NCBI GenBank assembly: GCA_045616185.1
Contig: JAZLGG010000003.1
Location: forward strand, 52,164 to 116,163
Direction of reading: 5' to 3'
Source: Colicola sp045616185
GTDB lineage: Bacteria; Bacteroidota; Bacteroidia; Bacteroidales; Paludibacteraceae
Length of the DNA: 64,000 nucleotides
The position numbers and the translations under genes are program-made. Of this stretch, positions 9,735-18,945 are shown piece by piece; the first letter of the stretch is position 1, and each line of letters starts with the position of its first letter. The notes under the pieces were generated by a model. The model was given only the letters and a program-made list of their open reading frames with translations, was not told where the DNA came from and ran no database searches.

Positions 9735-9906
9735 ATCGGGTGCTTAAGGTGTTGTTAAGGTGTGATTAAGGTGTTATTCGGGGCATTCGGTCAACAGAAT
9801 ATTGTGCCGTACCCATTTTTTTGAACACTCAATTCTTCGATTTCTCGAAACTTCGATAACTCGGTTTCTCGAAAACTCGATCCCTCAATTCCTCGAAAAT
9901 TCGGCA

Positions 9907-9935
9907 CCCCCCCTTTAGGGGGTCTGGGGGGGGGG
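9907..9935. repeat. REP-like palindrome with a G10 run
   Basis: CCCCCTTTAGGGGG is a near-perfect palindrome followed by TCT and a run of ten G. The core CCCCTTTAGGGG recurs inside the adenylation gene at 40402-40413, so this is the intergenic member of a dispersed palindromic family. Confidence 0.65.
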
Positions 9936-10082
9936 TAACTCAACAAAAACCGTGTAACAATTTTTGTTAAAAAGCGATGGGCGTTTCGTAGCATAAGCGT
10001 TGTAGCACTGCAGGCGTTTAGTAGAAATATTATATAACCTTATGGTCGAACGCGAGGTCTAGAGTACTCTCTAAAATTATAC

Positions 10083-10132
10083 CTTTTTTCGGGGACGTCA
10101 CGGTGACGTTACACCTTCAAAAAACGCAGTTT
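10083..10132. repeat. GGGGACGTCA...AAAACGCAGTTTT dispersed repeat, copy 1
   Basis: It contains GGGGACGTCACGGTGACGTT and, after a short spacer, AAAAAACGCAGTTTT. The same two words in the same order occur at 22731-22786. ACGTCACGGTGACGT is a palindrome. Confidence 0.65.
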
Positions 10133-10225
10133 TGACTTCGCAATCTCTACTCCACTACTATTCTACTCTTAGAATCACGACACACTAATTTCATATACGG
10201 CTTTTTCGAAAAAGATAACATTTTA

Positions 10226-10257
10226 TTTGCTACTTTCGAATTTTCTTTGTAATTTTG
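10226..10257 (+). promoter_or_regulatory. Bacteroidota promoter far upstream of a glycosyltransferase
   Basis: TTTG (10226-10229), 20 bases, TAATTTTG (10250-10257). The next credible start codon is 380 bases downstream, so the promoter drives either a long leader or a separate RNA. Confidence 0.65.
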
Positions 10258-10259
10258 CA

Positions 10260-10639
10260 GTGCAATTACCAAATTGCACATCGCTCACGAGATGTAAAAC
10301 CGCGAGAATATAACGAAATCCACGCAGGGAGAGTGGGAGGGAGATGTCCTTCTCGTGAACCTCGCCATGCGTGATTTCGGGACATATTACGCGAGGCGTG
10401 CATGGCACGAATCGCAACGGCGTTTACTAACGCTTGTTTTTGACTCATTGAAACCTGAGAAATTTCAAATATAGTTTTCGGAAACAAGTAGGTAGTAGAT
10501 GTCCATGGGTGTATTTTGAACTTATACTTTATGTATGGGTTAGTATACACGGCGTGGATTTCTGCATGCTTATTCGAAACTATAGGCTTTCTCAGGGCCT
10601 CAATGAGCGAATAGGTTAAACAAAAATCCGCGTTTTTTT
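10260..10639 (+). ncRNA. Candidate structured leader or small RNA
   Basis: Transcription from the promoter at 10226-10257 should begin close to 10260. There GTGCAATT-ACCA-AATTGCAC forms a perfect 8-bp hairpin (10260-10279). Further pairings are possible: CACGAGA (10286-10292) with TCTCGTG (10351-10357), GCCATGC (10364-10370) with GCATGGC (10400-10406), and CCTCGC (10360-10365) with GCGAGG (10391-10396). The last two compete. No conserved reading frame is evident. It does not resemble tmRNA, RNase P RNA or SRP RNA as far as I can see. It could be the 5' leader of the glycosyltransferase mRNA or an independent RNA. Confidence 0.4.
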
Positions 10640-11791
10640 ATGGAAAAATTATTATCAATCATTATTCCTTGTTACAATGTAGAGAACTTTATCCTTTCGT
10701 GTTTTGAGCATTTGAAGAAGATCCCGCTTCAGCCAAATGAATATGAGATTATCTGTTATAACGATTGCTCTACTGATAACACGTTAAATATCATTGAAGA
10801 GGCTGCTCAAATTATATTCAATATTAGAGTTATTCAAGGAACTATTAATATAGGTCCCGGTGGTGGCAGAAATGTAGCTTTAAAGAATGCTTTTGGAAAA
10901 TATGTGTGGTTCGTTGACGCCGATGATATTGTGCTTCCAGAGATTATTTCTGCCATGTTAGGGCTTATTAAGAAAGATTGTTTGGATGTCATTCCGTTTA
11001 ATTACAAGGATATTGACGCGTCTGGTAATGTAATCGCAGAGCCGATTGTATTTAAGGATACTGCAATAATGAATGGTCTTGAATTTGTTGAGTACGTATT
11101 TCAAGAAAGCATCATATATCACATGGGATATCCTTGGCACTTTTTAGTACGAAGAGAGTACTTGATTCAAAATGATTTGTTCTTTCCAGAAAATATCCGT
11201 TATGGAGAAGATACCGTCTGGATGCCGCAGATTTTGCTTTTGGCCTCTAAGGTAGCTAGTACTTCTACGTTTGGTTATATGTATCGTCATCATAGTCAAA
11301 GTACGTGCGGAATGTTTGACAAATCTTATCCGGGAAGAACTATATATGAACGTTGCTTTGTAGCAAGTGAGTTGTTGATTTCATTTGCAAACAATTTAGA
11401 AGAGACTATCCACGACGACCGCATCAATAAATATGTTCAAGCGTTTCGTAAATCAGCCAGCCATTATTATTTGGGGAAACTCCCGATATACCTTAGCAGA
11501 ACTTCGATAGAACAACGGCAAGTATTTTTTAGTTATCTGAAGGAACATAAGTATAATAAAACTCATTGTCCCTTATATCCCATTCCTATCAAGAGTGATT
11601 ATTTGCCCTATTATCGGACGTATAATGGCAAATGGGCTTGCCTTCATGTACAAACTCAAGCATTAATTCTAACAAAAAAACGTACCTTTCGAACGTCGCC
11701 TTTCAGTAATTTGGATTCCAAAGTTCTTTCTTTTAGTGCGCCCTCTCGCTACCCTGTACGCTCGATTGGGCGGCGGCTGTCGCCGGCGTGA
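10640..11791 (+). CDS. Family 2 (GT-A) glycosyltransferase
   Basis: This 383-residue protein starts with the typical LSIIIPCYNVENFI. The nucleotide-sugar site includes YNDCSTDNTLNII, the GGGRNVAL motif and the divalent-metal motif FVDADD near residue 95. It probably adds a sugar to a lipid-linked glycan at the inner face of the membrane. The AT-rich body changes to GC-rich repeat-like DNA near 11740. The last 30-40 residues (after about 345) are therefore unlikely to be original, and the natural stop was probably lost when the downstream repeats arrived. It stands alone, away from the main glycan locus. Confidence 0.8.
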   Translation: MEKLLSIIIPCYNVENFILSCFEHLKKIPLQPNEYEIICYNDCSTDNTLNIIEEAAQIIFNIRVIQGTINIGPGGGRNVALKNAFGKYVWFVDADDIVLPEIISAMLGLIKKDCLDVIPFNYKDIDASGNVIAEPIVFKDTAIMNGLEFVEYVFQESIIYHMGYPWHFLVRREYLIQNDLFFPENIRYGEDTVWMPQILLLASKVASTSTFGYMYRHHSQSTCGMFDKSYPGRTIYERCFVASELLISFANNLEETIHDDRINKYVQAFRKSASHYYLGKLPIYLSRTSIEQRQVFFSYLKEHKYNKTHCPLYPIPIKSDYLPYYRTYNGKWACLHVQTQALILTKKRTFRTSPFSNLDSKVLSFSAPSRYPVRSIGRRLSPA

Positions 11792-11870
11792 CCGCGAGGG
11801 TCGCACTATTCTATGTGGGTGACTGTTTCCTCAAAGTGGGGACCTGTCGGGTCGCCCACTCGGCGTGCGT

Positions 11871-11918
11871 TCCGTCGCACGCCTTCACGGTCTTTCCGTC
11901 GCACGCCTTCACGGTCTT
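11871..11918. repeat. Two 24-bp tandem copies in a GC-rich spacer
   Basis: The unit starting TCCGTCGCACGCCTTC is repeated exactly at 11871-11894 and 11895-11918, with a partial copy just before. Flanking bases 11740-11870 are also GC-rich and rich in GTCGC words. This is a local repeat patch, not a gene. Confidence 0.75.
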
Positions 11919-11940
11919 TCCCTGCCAAAACACAAATAAA

Positions 11941-11972
11941 TTTGCGTATATCATTTTTTTTTATTAATTTTG
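11941..11972 (+). promoter_or_regulatory. Bacteroidota promoter for secA
   Basis: TTTG (11941-11944), 20 bases, TAATTTTG (11965-11972), 62 bases upstream of the secA start codon. Confidence 0.75.
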
Positions 11973-12034
11973 CACGCTATATATGGAAAATGGCGTAGTA
12001 GCCTCAAAAGAAATCTTTAAGTACTACAATTATT

Positions 12035-15000
12035 ATGAATTTTATAGAATTGATAACGAAACTGTTCGGCAACAAAGCGCAAAAAGACATGCGCGAGATT
12101 ATGCCGTTTGTGGAACGAATCAACGCCGTCTATGGCGAAATAGACGCATTGGACAACGACGCCCTTCGCCAACGCAGTGCCGCTTTGATGCAGAAAATAA
12201 ACGAAGCGGTGGCTCCAGACAAAACACGCATTGCCGAACTGAAAAACGGCATCGAGGAATTGGAAATAGACAAACGTGAAAAAGTCTATGGCGAAATAGA
12301 CAAGCTGGAAAAGGATATCAAGGAGACCTATAAACAGGTGCTGGAAGACATCCTTCCGGAAACCTTTGCCATCGTCAAATCTACCGCCCGCCGTTTTGCA
12401 CAAAGTGAACGCATTGAGGTGACTGCCACACAGATGGACCGCGACCTGGCGGCCGATACGCGCTTTGACTTCGTGGAGATAGAGGGGGACAAAGCCGTCT
12501 ATTTCAATCATTGGACCGCTGGCGGCAACGAGGTGACCTGGGATATGGTGCATTATGACGTACAGTTAATCGGCGGTGTGGTACTGCATCAGGGCAAGAT
12601 AGCCGAAATGGCTACCGGTGAAGGTAAAACCCTGGTAGCGACACTGCCGGTCTTCCTGAACGCAATGACGCACGAAGGCGTGCATGTGGTCACCGTGAAC
12701 GATTACCTTGCCAAACGTGACTCCGAATGGATGGGGCCGTTGTACATGTTCCACGGACTGACGGTTGATTGTATTGACAAACATAAACCCAACAGCGACG
12801 AGCGCCGCAAGGCATACGCCTGCGACATCACCTTCGGCACAAACAATGAGTTCGGTTTCGACTACCTGCGCGACAATATGGCGACCAGCCCGCTGGACCT
12901 TGTGCAGCGCGGACATAACTTCGCCATCGTGGACGAGGTGGACTCCGTATTGATAGACGATGCACGTACCCCGTTGATTATCAGCGGACCTATCCCCAAG
13001 GGCGAGGACCAGATGTTTGACGAATATAAACACCGCGTTGAACTGTTGGTCCGCACCCAGACGACCTTGACCACCAAACTGCTGGCGGAAGCGAAAGCCA
13101 AAATGCCCTCGTCCGACGAAAAAGAACGCGAGGCCGGCGAACTGGCCCTGTTCCGCGCCTTCAAGGGTATGCCTAAATCCAAGGCGCTTATCAAATATCT
13201 GAGCGAAACGGGAGTGAAAGTGCGGCTGCAGAAAACGGAAGAGTTTTACCTGCAAGAGAACGAGAAAAACATGCACATCGCTACCGACGAACTCTATTTC
13301 GTTATTGACGAGAAAAACAAGTCCATCGAACTGACCGACAAGGGTATAGATACTTTGACAGGCAATACGGACGACCCCGAATTCTTTGTTCTTCCCGATG
13401 TCGGCAGCGAGATAGCCGAACTGGAGAAACAGACGCTTACTGCCGAGGAGAAACAGCAGCGTAAAGACGAGATATACGCCAACTATAGTGTCAAGAGCGA
13501 GCGCGTCCATACTGTAAACCAGTTGCTGAAAGCCTACACGTTGTTCGAGAAAGATGTCGATTACATCATTGACAACAACGAAGTCAAGATAGTTGATGAG
13601 CAGACAGGCCGTGTGATGGAGGGCCGTCGTTGGAGTGACGGACTGCATCAGGCGGTGGAAGCCAAGGAGAATGTCAAGGTGGAAGGCGCAACACAGACCT
13701 TTGCAACCATTACGCTCCAGAACTACTTCCGTATGTACAATAAACTGAGCGGCATGACCGGTACAGCCGAAACGGAAGCGGGCGAGTTTTGGAACATCTA
13801 TAAACTGGACGTGGTGGTCATTCCTACCAACAAACCCATCGCGCGTATAGACATGAACGACCGGATTTACCGCACCAAGCGCGAGAAATACAATGCGGTC
13901 ATTCAGGAGATAGTCAATCTGGTGGAGGCGGGCCGTCCTGTCTTGGTCGGCACAACGAGCGTCGAGATAAGCGAACTGCTGAGCAAGATGCTCACGATGC
14001 GCAAGATACAGCACAACGTATTGAACGCCAAACTGCACCAGCACGAGGCAGAAGTTGTAGCACAGGCCGGTAGGCGCGGCGTGGTTACCATCGCCACGAA
14101 CATGGCGGGTCGCGGTACCGATATCAAACTGACACCCGAAGTGAAAAAGGCGGGCGGACTGGCCATTATCGGCACCGAACGCCACGAAAGCCGTCGTGTG
14201 GACCGTCAGTTGCGCGGACGTTCCGGACGTCAGGGCGACCCGGGAAGCAGCGTGTTCTTTGTCAGCCTTGAAGACGACCTGATGCGTATGTTCGGCTCCG
14301 AGCGCATCGCCGGCATCATGGATAAGATGGGCTTTGAAGAAGGGGAGATGATTGAACACTCCATGATATCCAAGAACATCGAGAAAGCGCAGAAAAAAGT
14401 GGAGGAGAACAACTTCGGCATCCGTAAGCGCTTGATTGAATACGACGATGTCATGAACCAGCAGCGTAACGTCATCTACGCCAAACGTCACCACGCCTTG
14501 ATGGGCGAGCGCATCGGCGTGGACATCACTAATATGGTTTACGACACCGCGGAGAGCATTATAGCCGATGCACGCGGTGCGATGGATTACGAGTCGCTGC
14601 AATACAACGTGATGCAAGTGTTCGCGATGGAAGTGCCGTTTGACGAGGATACTTTCCGTGGCTCGCGCGAGGAGAAACTGTCGGAAGAACTGGCGGTGGC
14701 GGCTATTGAGACCTTCAAACGCCGTATGGATAAACTGATGCAGACTGCCGACCCCGTCATCCAGAAAGTGTACGAGGAGAAAGGCTCGATGTACGAAAAC
14801 ATCTTGATTCCTATCTCGGACGGCAAGCGGGTCTATAATATTGCGGTCAATCTCCGCAAAGCATCGGAAACGAACAGCCGCGAAGTGGTCAAGGAGTTTG
14901 AGAAACGCATGCTGCTGTTTGTTATTGACGATGAGTGGAAAGAGCATCTGCGCCAGTTGGACGAACTCAAACACAGTGTACAAAACGCCAGTTACGAACA

Positions 15001-15361
15001 GAAAGATCCGTTGTTGATTTATAAACTTGAGTCGTTTAATATCTTCCGCCGCATGCTGGATACATTCAACCGCCGTGCGATTGCTATCCTGCTCCGTGGA
15101 CAGATACCCGTTCAGGCACCGCAGAACGTACAGCAGGCGCGTGCGCCCCAACGCACCGATTATAGCCGTTATCGTAGCCAGAAGGATGCAGTGCAGCGCG
15201 CGGCGCAGGCCAGCGGGCAGGCAGCGGCTGCCGGACGCGACACACGGGAGATGCAGCGCCCCGAACCTATTCGTGTGGAGAAGAAACCTCGCCCCAATGA
15301 CCCCTGCCCGTGCGGTAGCGGCAAGAAATACAAGCAATGTCACGGAAAGATGTCATTATAA
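12035..15361 (+). CDS. secA: Protein translocase ATPase SecA
   Basis: The 1108-residue length fits the Bacteroidota form of SecA, larger than the roughly 900 residues of E. coli. The Walker A motif MATGEGKTLVAT lies near residue 192. Also visible are DEVDSVLIDDARTPLIISG, the motif VI region RGRSGRQGDPGSS and a C-terminal SEC-C zinc motif CPCGSGKKYKQCHG. SecA drives post-translational export of unfolded preproteins through SecYEG. The gene has its own promoter. It lies 6 bases upstream of lgt, so translocation and lipoprotein maturation are probably co-transcribed. The long minus-strand frames across it are shadows. Confidence 0.97.
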   Translation: MNFIELITKLFGNKAQKDMREIMPFVERINAVYGEIDALDNDALRQRSAALMQKINEAVAPDKTRIAELKNGIEELEIDKREKVYGEIDKLEKDIKETYKQVLEDILPETFAIVKSTARRFAQSERIEVTATQMDRDLAADTRFDFVEIEGDKAVYFNHWTAGGNEVTWDMVHYDVQLIGGVVLHQGKIAEMATGEGKTLVATLPVFLNAMTHEGVHVVTVNDYLAKRDSEWMGPLYMFHGLTVDCIDKHKPNSDERRKAYACDITFGTNNEFGFDYLRDNMATSPLDLVQRGHNFAIVDEVDSVLIDDARTPLIISGPIPKGEDQMFDEYKHRVELLVRTQTTLTTKLLAEAKAKMPSSDEKEREAGELALFRAFKGMPKSKALIKYLSETGVKVRLQKTEEFYLQENEKNMHIATDELYFVIDEKNKSIELTDKGIDTLTGNTDDPEFFVLPDVGSEIAELEKQTLTAEEKQQRKDEIYANYSVKSERVHTVNQLLKAYTLFEKDVDYIIDNNEVKIVDEQTGRVMEGRRWSDGLHQAVEAKENVKVEGATQTFATITLQNYFRMYNKLSGMTGTAETEAGEFWNIYKLDVVVIPTNKPIARIDMNDRIYRTKREKYNAVIQEIVNLVEAGRPVLVGTTSVEISELLSKMLTMRKIQHNVLNAKLHQHEAEVVAQAGRRGVVTIATNMAGRGTDIKLTPEVKKAGGLAIIGTERHESRRVDRQLRGRSGRQGDPGSSVFFVSLEDDLMRMFGSERIAGIMDKMGFEEGEMIEHSMISKNIEKAQKKVEENNFGIRKRLIEYDDVMNQQRNVIYAKRHHALMGERIGVDITNMVYDTAESIIADARGAMDYESLQYNVMQVFAMEVPFDEDTFRGSREEKLSEELAVAAIETFKRRMDKLMQTADPVIQKVYEEKGSMYENILIPISDGKRVYNIAVNLRKASETNSREVVKEFEKRMLLFVIDDEWKEHLRQLDELKHSVQNASYEQKDPLLIYKLESFNIFRRMLDTFNRRAIAILLRGQIPVQAPQNVQQARAPQRTDYSRYRSQKDAVQRAAQASGQAAAAGRDTREMQRPEPIRVEKKPRPNDPCPCGSGKKYKQCHGKMSL

Positions 15362-15367
15362 ACCGGT

Positions 15368-16279
15368 ATGCTTGAATTCGTCACTTGGAACGTGGATCCC
15401 GTCTTGTTGCACATCGGCAACGGGGGTATCCGTTGGTATGGTCTGCTGTGGGCCGTGGGACTTTATCTGTGCTATTTGGTGCAGGTCAAACTGTATAAGA
15501 ACGAAAATTGCCCTGCCGATTGGGCGGACAAGATTTTCATGTGGATGACGCTCGGCGTTATCATCGGCGCACGGTTGGGGCATTGCTGGTTCTATGAGTG
15601 GTACGATGTCACCGATCCTGCCTTGGCGGGGTATTGCCGCGCGATGGACATATCCACCGAACCGACCCAATTTTTTGCATGGGCGATTAACTACCGCAAT
15701 CCCTACATTGAGCATCCGTTGTGGTTGCTCAAGATTTGGGAAGGCGGCTTGAGTAGTCACGGCGGCGCATTGGGGCTGATTGTGGCGGCGTGGGGGTTGA
15801 ACAGAAAACATTTTTCCAAGAAACCGGAATATCATACTTCGCTGATTTGGATTTTCGACCGTTTGGTTATCGGCGTGTGCATCACGGCTACACTCATCCG
15901 TTTGGGCAATTTGATGAACAGCGAGATTTATGGTGGACCGACCGGTCTTCCGTGGGGTTTCGTTTTCGTGCGCGACGGGCAGACCGAACCGCATCATCCC
16001 ACGCAGATATACGAGATGCTCTATTGCATCGTGGCGTTCGTAGTGACGTGGACAATGTATTGGAAGGGAAAATGTTACCGCCGCAAGGGGCTGATTTTCG
16101 GTGTCTTTCTGGAAATCATCTTTGTGACTCGTTTCGTGCTGGAGTTCATCAAACTGGACCAAAACGGTTTTGAGTCCGGCATGCTCCTAAATATGGGGCA
16201 GTGGCTGAGTATTCCGTTTATCGTTTGGGGCGTTTATCTTATTGTACGCGCATATAAGAGGGAGGCATTGTGCGGCTGA
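15368..16279 (+). CDS. lgt: Prolipoprotein diacylglyceryl transferase
   Basis: This 303-residue polytopic membrane protein carries the Lgt signatures SSHGGALGL, RLGNLMNSEIYG and HHPTQIYE. Lgt transfers diacylglycerol from phosphatidylglycerol to the lipobox cysteine of prolipoproteins. The gene follows secA by 6 bases and overlaps the next gene by 10 bases, indicating an operon. Confidence 0.95.
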   Translation: MLEFVTWNVDPVLLHIGNGGIRWYGLLWAVGLYLCYLVQVKLYKNENCPADWADKIFMWMTLGVIIGARLGHCWFYEWYDVTDPALAGYCRAMDISTEPTQFFAWAINYRNPYIEHPLWLLKIWEGGLSSHGGALGLIVAAWGLNRKHFSKKPEYHTSLIWIFDRLVIGVCITATLIRLGNLMNSEIYGGPTGLPWGFVFVRDGQTEPHHPTQIYEMLYCIVAFVVTWTMYWKGKCYRRKGLIFGVFLEIIFVTRFVLEFIKLDQNGFESGMLLNMGQWLSIPFIVWGVYLIVRAYKREALCG

Positions 16280-17562
16280 TTCGTGCGGCCATAGTGATTG
16301 CAATGTCGGCAGGTCCGTTGTTCGCTCTTGCGCAAGATACCGTTCCGGCTATATCTCCCGTGGATTCCGTGGTGGTGCATACGGATACGATGAGTTGGGA
16401 CAATCGCGCCGAAGTCGTGTCGGAAGATATGTTGCTGCTTCAAATGGTAGCCGCCCAAAGTCGGGACATCTTTGTCCGTGATTCGTTGAAGAAAGATTCG
16501 CTGCTGGCGGGCTTGTATTTGCGTGACTCGTTGCTGAAAGCGGAACTGGCGGTTATCAAGGATTCCATTATGTTGTTGCGCAGGGACGAACTGGCACGAC
16601 AGGCCTATGAGGACTCGCTGGCTCGTGTGGCGCAACAGTCGGATTCCATCTCTTCGCTGATGGCGAATATAGGGGATATAAAAGGTTTGGATGCCGTGCC
16701 GCCGGCGTTAATCAAGGACCCCGAGGCCGATTTGGAAGACTTGGCCTATTTTTTTCGCAGTACCCTCAGTCCGTGGAAAAAAGAGGCGAATGTTAATATC
16801 CACTTCACACAAAACTATATATCAGGGAACTGGTACAAAGGCGGTACCAGCAATTTCTCCATTATCAGTCTGGCTAAAGGGAGCATCAATTACAGTAAGG
16901 ACAATTTGTTGTGGGAGAACACGGGCGAATGGCGATTGGGGGTTGCTACCACGCCCAACGACACTCTTCGTAAGCACAACATTACCGATGACTTGTTCCG
17001 TTTGTACTCCAAGGTCGGTTACCAAGTGATTAAGAAACTATATATCTCGTCTTCTGCGGAGTTCCAGACTACTTTGTGGAACGCATGGAACGAGAATGCG
17101 CAGACAGTCAAAACGGCTTTCCTCACCCCGATACGCTATAACATGACGCTCGGTGTGGACTACAAACCGCTGAAAGACATGAGTATATTGGTTTCGCCGC
17201 TGGCTTATAAGATGATTTACTCTTTTTATGGAGATGACGGCGGAAAAGTCAATGTCAACAACTACGGTATAGAGGCCGGTAAACATATTATTAACGAACT
17301 TGGTAGCAGTTTGCGTTTTCATTGGAAATACAAGCCGGTGCGCGAGGTGTCGTTGGAAACGGAGTTGTATTTTTATACGAACTACAAGCGGGTGGAGTTC
17401 GATTGGGAAATAGATTGTGATTTTATTATCAACCGCTTCTTGTCCGTTCGTTTGGAACTGCATCCGCGTTACGACAACACGGTCATTATGGCAGGTGACG
17501 AACGCGCTAAAATGCAGTTCAAGGAACTCCTCTCTTTCGGCTTCGCCCATAAATTCAGATAA
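16270..17562 (+). CDS. Outer-membrane beta-barrel protein, DUF3078-like
   Basis: The start is GTG at 16270, which gives the signal peptide MRLIRAAIVIAMSAGPLFALAQ; the internal ATG at 16303 would destroy it. Residues 55-130 are charged and probably helical, rich in DSL and RDS repeats. The rest alternates aromatic and polar residues as in beta-barrels (NVNIHFTQNYISGNWYKGG) and ends FGFAHKFR, with the terminal aromatic-rich strand expected for barrel assembly. The length (430) and the ISGNWYKGG motif fit DUF3078 proteins of Bacteroidota, whose function is unknown. It overlaps the lgt stop and precedes another secreted protein by 3 bases. Confidence 0.7.
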   Translation: MRLIRAAIVIAMSAGPLFALAQDTVPAISPVDSVVVHTDTMSWDNRAEVVSEDMLLLQMVAAQSRDIFVRDSLKKDSLLAGLYLRDSLLKAELAVIKDSIMLLRRDELARQAYEDSLARVAQQSDSISSLMANIGDIKGLDAVPPALIKDPEADLEDLAYFFRSTLSPWKKEANVNIHFTQNYISGNWYKGGTSNFSIISLAKGSINYSKDNLLWENTGEWRLGVATTPNDTLRKHNITDDLFRLYSKVGYQVIKKLYISSSAEFQTTLWNAWNENAQTVKTAFLTPIRYNMTLGVDYKPLKDMSILVSPLAYKMIYSFYGDDGGKVNVNNYGIEAGKHIINELGSSLRFHWKYKPVREVSLETELYFYTNYKRVEFDWEIDCDFIINRFLSVRLELHPRYDNTVIMAGDERAKMQFKELLSFGFAHKFR

Positions 17563-17565
17563 TAA

Positions 17566-18393
17566 ATGAAAAAGTTGTTTTTGTTTGCGTTTTTGTTTTA
17601 TGCGATGGCCTTGTCTGCCGCACGTCCCGGACATTTTTCTGTGGCTGACGGTCGCCAAGTCGAATTTGCTTCCGGTAACTTGCAATATTGTCCGGCGACG
17701 GGTGTCTTCCGTTTTGCCAAACATCAGGAGGACGTACTGGGATTGGCTAACGAACAGGTAGGTCCGCAATATGCGGGCTGGATAGACTTGTTCGGTTGGG
17801 CTACGTCCGGTTACGACAACCGTGCGAACGACCCTGACGTCATATATTGCCACCCTTGGGATTGGATGTGCCGTTTGGAGCATTCGGGCAATCCGCATAA
17901 CCCGTTCGGCTACGGCCCTTCCGCTACACAGTCGGAAACATCGTTGGTTGGTGCGTCTGCCGACTATGACTGGGGCGTCTATAACGCTATTTCCAACGGC
18001 GGCAACAAAGCCGGATTGTGGCGCACGCTGACTCGCGACGAGTGGACATATTTGCTTTTCGGCCGTCCCGATGCCCGTCGGTTGCATCGGTTGTACGATG
18101 TCAACGGCATACACGGCCTGTTGCTGTTGCCGGACGGGTTTAAGGAGAAAAAAAACATGACATACCGTCAGTTGCTGAATGCGGGGGCTGTCTTTCTGCC
18201 TTGCGGCGGGGTGCGGTATCACCGCGTCGTAGATGCTCCAATGCAGATGGGAACCTATTGGTCGGCTTCGGCGGCGGGAAACGATGCCGCCTATTTCCTT
18301 GGCATTTATGCCGGTTACGCGGCTATGTCATCCGAACTGTATGGCCGTAATGCAGGCCGCAGTGTCCGTCTGGTGCGTGACGTGTTGAAGTAA
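17566..18393 (+). CDS. Secreted FISUMP-like/C-lectin-fold protein
   Basis: The 275-residue protein has an N-terminal signal peptide (MKKLFLFAFLFYAMALSAA). It then shows the run FSVADGRQVEFASGNLQY, GWIDLFGWATSGY, WRTLTRDEWTYLLFGR, YWSASAAG and a terminal SVRLVR. These are hallmarks of a paralogous family common in Bacteroidales and Fibrobacter, related to the formylglycine/C-lectin fold and possibly binding surface ligands. No catalytic residues can be assigned. It shares an operon with lgt and the barrel protein. Confidence 0.7.
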   Translation: MKKLFLFAFLFYAMALSAARPGHFSVADGRQVEFASGNLQYCPATGVFRFAKHQEDVLGLANEQVGPQYAGWIDLFGWATSGYDNRANDPDVIYCHPWDWMCRLEHSGNPHNPFGYGPSATQSETSLVGASADYDWGVYNAISNGGNKAGLWRTLTRDEWTYLLFGRPDARRLHRLYDVNGIHGLLLLPDGFKEKKNMTYRQLLNAGAVFLPCGGVRYHRVVDAPMQMGTYWSASAAGNDAAYFLGIYAGYAAMSSELYGRNAGRSVRLVRDVLK

Positions 18394-18396
18394 GGA

Positions 18397-18945
18397 TTAT
18401 TCGCCGAACAATCGGCACATCTCTTCCCAACGCACGATGGCGTCGTAGCCGTAACGCCATATCATTTGGCGGACCTTGTTGGGAGCCGTCTCTTCGCCGA
18501 GGTGGCTCTTCGAATAGAATTTGTCCGCATAGCAGATGATTTTCTCTTCCAGTGTTTCGGGGCAGTAGTCCTGTTCAGGAATGGGCAGTTCTTCGCGCAG
18601 TACCTGTTCCGTGGTGATGCCGCTACCGGTGTGCCTTTCGGCTACACGGGCGTGACGGGGCAACCCTTCTTTGCGCAGCAGTTCGGCGCCGAGATAGCCG
18701 TGTTCAATGTACTGGTGTGACCCGAAACAGTGGATGCGCGGGGCATCGCAGAAGATGATGCCTATGTCGTGCAACATGGCCGCTTCTTCCACAAACAGAC
18801 GGTTTACCTGTCCTGTTTCCGTCCATTTGGGGTGGTTGTCCACGATACGCAACGCGCGATCGCGTACTTGTTCCGAGTGCCGGATGAGCAGTTGCTTGAG
18901 TTCCGGTTGTTCGTTGTAATATTTGTCAATGATTTCGTAAACCAT
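18397..18945 (-). CDS. HD-domain phosphohydrolase-like protein
   Basis: This 182-residue protein has an HD metal site: an early His at 23 (IRHSEQVRDRA), the HD doublet at 59-60 within AAMLHDIG, later His residues in GHLG-like and AERHTG motifs, and CYADKFYSKS. HD proteins hydrolyse phosphoester or pyrophosphate bonds; the substrate here is unknown. Its start overlaps the 3' end of fmt by 20 bases, making it the last gene of the panB-nadK-fmt operon. The upstream lgt operon ends 3 bases away on the opposite strand. Confidence 0.85.
   Translation of the reverse strand: MVYEIIDKYYNEQPELKQLLIRHSEQVRDRALRIVDNHPKWTETGQVNRLFVEEAAMLHDIGIIFCDAPRIHCFGSHQYIEHGYLGAELLRKEGLPRHARVAERHTGSGITTEQVLREELPIPEQDYCPETLEEKIICYADKFYSKSHLGEETAPNKVRQMIWRYGYDAIVRWEEMCRLFGE

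Larger units (their letters stand above)
9735..10225. other. Intergenic stretch with repeats and no gene
   Basis: No convincing reading frame is seen on either strand. It holds GGTGTTAAGGTG-like short repeats (9740-9775), a run of CTCGA/TTCGA words (about 9836-9902), a GC-rich palindrome (9907-9935) and a copy of the GGGGACGT repeat (10083-10132). The composition changes abruptly several times, as expected for a dumping ground of small repeats. Confidence 0.6.

Noticed and set aside
11813..11998. Small gene downstream of the glycosyltransferase
   Set aside because: The frame is mostly translated tandem repeat and has no start context.
12566..15343. Long minus-strand gene opposite secA
   Set aside because: It is the complement of secA codons; the translation is low in typical protein motifs and the plus strand is certain.
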